This document shows, piece after piece, positions 60,701-64,000 of a DNA stretch of 64,000 nt (its first letter is position 1; each line of letters starts with the position of its first letter). This DNA is from Ailanthus altissimus (taxonomy: Eukaryota > Streptophyta > Magnoliopsida > Sapindales > Simaroubaceae). The stretch covers positions 18,920,001-18,984,000 of the forward strand of contig OX327697.1 in assembly GCA_946807835.1 (NCBI GenBank), in the 5' to 3' direction. The notes beneath the pieces were generated by a model. It ran no database searches and was not told the origin of the DNA. It saw only the letters and a list, made by a program, of their open reading frames with translations. The position numbers and the translations under genes were made by a program.

Positions 60701-61769
60701 CAAATCGTAACCTAGCGACGTGTTGAGATGTGAGGTTAACATGGGTAGCTGTGTCATTTTGGTATCTCCATTCATATAATAGGCTTCTAACATAGGTGTC
60801 CTACATTCTCAGGCTATATAGGCCACCCTATTAAGTGTTTGACACATGGTGATTCTTTAAGGGTATAATCAAGGCAAACATTTGGGATTAATTCACTTTT
60901 TCTTTCCTCTTGATTGCCCTACTTTGCCCTTTAGTGTAACTGTTTGTGTTTTTATGGCAAAGAAAGACTTAGAAACCTCTTACTTCACTATTTACCTTCC
61001 ATCTCCCTAAGACTCTCATTTGTCCCTGATCGTATTTTTCCCTCACATCGATGATCACTAGGTACAAACAACCTCTTAACTTATTTTTATTTTCTTACTG
61101 ACCTACTCAGTCCATCATTTGACTGGTGCTATTTTCATCTTAGGGTCTCGCCAATTCGTTTCTCAAACTTGTCACATTCGATCTCCTCTTAGTTGCTATA
61201 TAAAGATATTTAGAGAGGTGGTAAATTCTTCATTTTACTATTTTATAACCATCTTATTCTCCGCTTTTTTAAAGTTCTCTTCCTCTTCATTTTCATATTA
61301 AGGTTTACCTTACAACCTTATTGACAACCTTCAATTATTTGATAAATATCCAAGAGGCTCCATTTATCATTGCAAAGAAAATCTCTATCAAAGCACATGA
61401 AACTAACCTTCACAAGTTTAAAGAGGGGAAGAATATTTAATATCTTAGCCTATGAGTGTGTCACTTTAGTTGCAATCTATATTTTATAATATCTCTTTCA
61501 TATAGTGGATTTGGTGATTAGTTCCATCTGTGGATGTAAACTTTTAAGCCGAGCTACATAAATTTATGTATTAATTCTTTTTATATTATATTTTCTTATT
61601 AAATGTTTGTTAGATTGTGCTTAACTTAAAAACCATGAGATTGACCCAATTATGCACCTAATTCAGACCTCAACCGCTTTTTCACTAAGTTAATGATGTC
61701 AAAAACCATTATTTACACTAATATTGAGTTACAATCTTAGCTCTAATAAGATTTGTAAATTTCAGTTGT

Positions 61770-62428
61770 GTTATAACTATTAAGATTGGTGCTTACATGC
61801 CATTCCTGTATATACAAATATTTGTAATTTATACAAATGTATATTTTCATTAAATCATTAATTACTTAATTATATAGTACTATGCTTATTACGCTATAGA
61901 CATTGTACGATCTGAAGGAGTTCAAATCAGGTCTAAAAGAGTTTAGATCAACGCTAAGAGTTAGCATTGCTGAGAATTATAATTGCTAATAGTTAGCACT
62001 GTTAAGAGTTAGCAGGTTATAAGAGTCAGGGAATATCCAAGAGTTTGAGCCTTATTTGTAACGAGACAAAGACCTGATGGTATACTAGCAATGACATAGT
62101 TACAATTAGGTGCAAAAAAATGCCATTGTTTAATTTAAAGAGTTTAAGTTATCGTCTTCCCGTTCGAGAGATTACTGAGATTATGTAAAGTAGTAATGAC
62201 ATAGTTACAAATAGTTACAATTAGGTGCAAGAAAATGTCATTGTCTAATTTAAAGAGTTTAAGCTATCGTCTTCCTATTTAAGAGATTACTGAGATTATA
62301 TAAAGTAGTGGGATGACATTTTAGATTAAAAATGTATAACTGTTATACTATGATCTAAAATATTTAATTAGTGATTTAATTAATTCCACCAATATCTCCT
62401 ATTTTATTTTGGCCTGTGAATGTTTGAT
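61770..62428 (+). mobile_element. Copia LTR (same family as 55452-56643), + strand
   Basis: Begins near TTGGTGCTTACATGCCATT, the start of the LTR family on this strand, followed by TAAGAGTTAGCATTGCT, GTTAGCAGGTTATAAGAG and ACAAAGACCTGATGGTATACT. A copia gag start follows, so these repeats are copia LTRs. Inside, 62088-62194 and 62195-62308 are a tandem duplication. The LTR 3' end and PBS are not clearly defined. Confidence 0.7.
62088..62308. repeat. Tandem duplication of about 107-114 bp within the copia LTR
   Basis: AATGACATAGTTACAATTAGG through GAGATTACTGAGATTATGTA and AAGTAGT occurs twice. The second copy has an extra AAATAGTTAC and several substitutions (GTTCGAGAG to TTTAAGAG). Confidence 0.85.
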
Positions 62429-62640
62429 GGCTGCTATGAACCCTTTGGTGCTTATAGTTGATGCAGACCAACTCAATGATACCAAGAATTACTCTGACTG
62501 ACAGATGAATTTCAGAAATGTTCTGGATTCAAAAAAGTTTGGATATGTTGTTAATCAGAGATTGCCGGAAGTCATTTCTAATAGCCTTACCCCAGAAGAC
62601 ATAAACAAAATGGGTGTTACCTTCTTCATTCAAGGTGTCT
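62429..62640 (+). pseudogene. Copia gag N-terminus, interrupted
   Basis: ATG at 62429 opens MAAMNPLVLIVDADQLNDTK then NYSD, a stop (TGA for the usual tryptophan), then QMNFRNVLDSKKFGYVVNQR and LPEVISNSLTPEDINKMGVT. This is the start of a copia gag (LxGxNYxxWxxxxxxxLxxxxxxxVL pattern). It is cut off by the gypsy LTR beginning about 62650. Confidence 0.8.
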
Positions 62641-62645
62641 ATGTC

Positions 62646-64000
62646 TTATAATTGAGTGCAAGTATACACTATTGTATGCAAGTAATAAAGGGACAAAAGA
62701 GTCGGATGTCGAACCCACAAGGATAATATATTCTTTTTAACCAAGTACTAAAATTATGTCTATCTGGTAATTATTCAGAAAAATAAAAATCTAAGAATGA
62801 ATTTTAAAAAATATAAAAGCAATGACATAATGTAAAGAGATTTTAAAGATAATAATATAGAGAAAACATAGGGTTAATACTATCCATTAATATGTTTTCT
62901 ATTAATTAATCCTTTAATATTTAATTTCCTTAATCTTTTTTATTAATCAAGACACTATTGTATTCACAAGTATATCATACTATACCAAATAACTATATTC
63001 ATATGGTATTTGTAATAAACTAAGATTCATTAAGAATAAGTCTTATTGATCATACATGCCAATTAGGTATATACTTATCCTAATTTGAAACTTGCATATA
63101 CAACATTGAATGTTACTCTACAATCATGCATCAAATTACCAATGTTTAAATGTAATGATTCATTTTCTAAGTTTATCAAAATTACCAAGTCATTCACCAA
63201 CATTGGCCAAATACATTGAAGCATTAAGAACAAGTCATTTGAATAATATAGAACTAAGTTTATTAAATATTAGAAAGATATAACAATTAAGCGCACATAT
63301 TGAGTTCAAGTATTAACCCTAAAAAGAAATTTTAGTTCATGGCTATAAGAGAACAGTGGCAAAAAAAAAAAAAATATTATACAATCAATAGCAAACCGAT
63401 AAAGACATCGAATTACTCTTGATTGTGTTGTCTAAGGAACTATTGATGCTGAAGAACGCCTTGAATTTCTATCTATAGATGCTTTAATTATGTCACACTT
63501 ACTCTCTAAGACTTGTGTTGTGAGTCTTTTCTGTCTTCTAGGATGATTTTTGAAGGTTGGGAACGAGTGGCCTTTTATAAAGATTAATATGAGCTTAAAA
63601 ATCTCAATTCTTGCTGGTTTAGGAAACGTGTTGTCACTGTGGCGCTACCTTACTGCTGCTGGGGTGCCATGTTTAAAAGGCTATATCGCTAGAGCGGTGT
63701 GGATCTGGCGCTAGGGCGACGAGTTATCGCTGGAGCGGTGGATGGTCAGCACTGGGGTAATGAACTACGACTTAAACAGGTCATTTTTTCTAATTGTTTT
63801 TATTTTGATCATTGTTCTAACGTTGGGACAAAAATTCATGTAGTGCTAAGGTGACAAGTGCATAATTTAAAAATTTTGTATTTTAGTCCCTGATTTCTGC
63901 TGGTCCCTATAAATAACCAATAATGCACATAAATAGTCATTTATTCTCATAAAATAATAAAATATCAAGATAAAAATATGAGAAAATAAATGATAAATAT
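62646..64000 (-). mobile_element. Gypsy LTR, minus strand, running off the window
   Basis: Read on the minus strand it ends with ATCCTTGTGGGTTCGACAT then CCGACTCTTTTGTCCC and TACTTGCA, the 3' LTR phrase of Athila/Tat-type elements. It also shares TTCTGAATAA and AGTACTTGG words with the LTRs at 18.9-31.2 kb, but is another family. 63620-63760 is a GC-rich island with repeated GGCGCT and GAGCGGTG words. The U3 end lies beyond 64000. Confidence 0.7.

Larger units (their letters stand above)
57073..61707. mobile_element. 4.6-kb element with about 0.5-kb inverted ends, unclassified
   Basis: The ends 57073-57615 and 61190-61707 are reverse complements. GGTTTTTAACATCATTAACTT at the left matches the complement of AAGTTAATGATGTCAAAAACC at the right. 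Continuing inward, TTTACGTGGTTTGGCTTAAA, CCAAATCCACTATATG and GATAAATAGTGCATCTTGGA all pair. Inside are a direct duplication, a 57-bp repeat and a 29-bp minisatellite. No transposase, RT or gag is seen. The phrase TTTACGTGGTTTGGC also occurs in many plant LTRs, so two facing solo LTRs are an alternative to a long-TIR Mutator-like element. No target duplication was found. Confidence 0.7.

Noticed and set aside
57073..61707. Possibility that the 29-bp array is a CRISPR array
   Set aside because: The units are directly adjacent without unique spacers, and this is plant nuclear DNA.
1..64000. tRNA, rRNA or snoRNA genes
   Set aside because: No A/B-box pair with a cloverleaf and no rRNA core phrase was seen by eye. 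A tRNAscan run would be decisive.

Overview
This window is nuclear DNA of a flowering plant, most likely a eudicot. It is AT-rich, has large spliced genes with GT-AG introns, and is crowded with decayed retrotransposons of plant lineages (copia, Athila/Tat-type gypsy, L1-type LINE, CACTA, hAT MITE). I cannot name the species from the sequence. Only two ordinary host genes are recognisable. The rest is a graveyard of mobile elements of several ages, with clear nesting.

Layout. 1-2470 is a copia pol relic on the + strand. 3879-4965 is the 3' end of a gypsy element on the - strand (LTR plus polyprotein tail). 5451-6612 is a nearly perfect large foldback element. 6613-8580 is a 5'-truncated LINE that stops just before the promoter of host gene 1. 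Host gene 1 (transcript about 8873-16530, CDS exons 12248-15671, + strand) encodes a 320-residue plant-specific protein with the A_thal_3526 (TIGR01589) domain. Its leader carries a 3.3-kb intron, its 3' UTR is also spliced, and a hAT-like MITE sits in one intron. 16863-17062 is a LINE fragment followed by a 124-bp tandem duplication.

18070-31586 is one old LTR repeat split in two by a 12.3-kb array (18883-31166) of Athila/Tat-type sequence. The array has four LTR copies, one degraded gag, one inverted protease fragment and four copies of a long 3' noncoding segment, but no reverse transcriptase. A second 5'-truncated LINE (31587-33840) abuts the LTR end. 34880-36420 is a gypsy gag-protease relic.

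Host gene 2 (37320-43774, - strand, 13 coding exons, 461 residues) is chloroplast cystathionine beta-lyase, the methionine-pathway enzyme that makes homocysteine. All exons join in frame and the PLP lysine is present, but intron 7 begins with AT instead of GT, and intron 3 holds two G-rich tracts on the transcribed sense strand.

Downstream come a GC-richer ORF of possible organellar origin (44286-44531), a copia gag-protease relic with its LTR (45144-46776), an Ulp1-like protease scrap, CACTA-like termini and DUF4216/transposase relics (49961-53920), a full copy of the LTR repeat seen at 18-31 kb (55452-56643), and a 4.6-kb element with about 0.5-kb inverted ends (57073-61707). That element contains a 29-bp minisatellite, a 57-bp in-frame repeat and a large direct duplication. 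The window ends with a copia LTR and gag start (61770-62640) interrupted by a - strand gypsy LTR that runs off the edge.

The two host genes have no evident functional link; each has a CACGTG G-box in its promoter. The best leads are the AT-AG intron and G-quadruplex tracts in the cystathionine beta-lyase gene, the 1.16-kb foldback, and the unclassified 4.6-kb inverted-repeat element.
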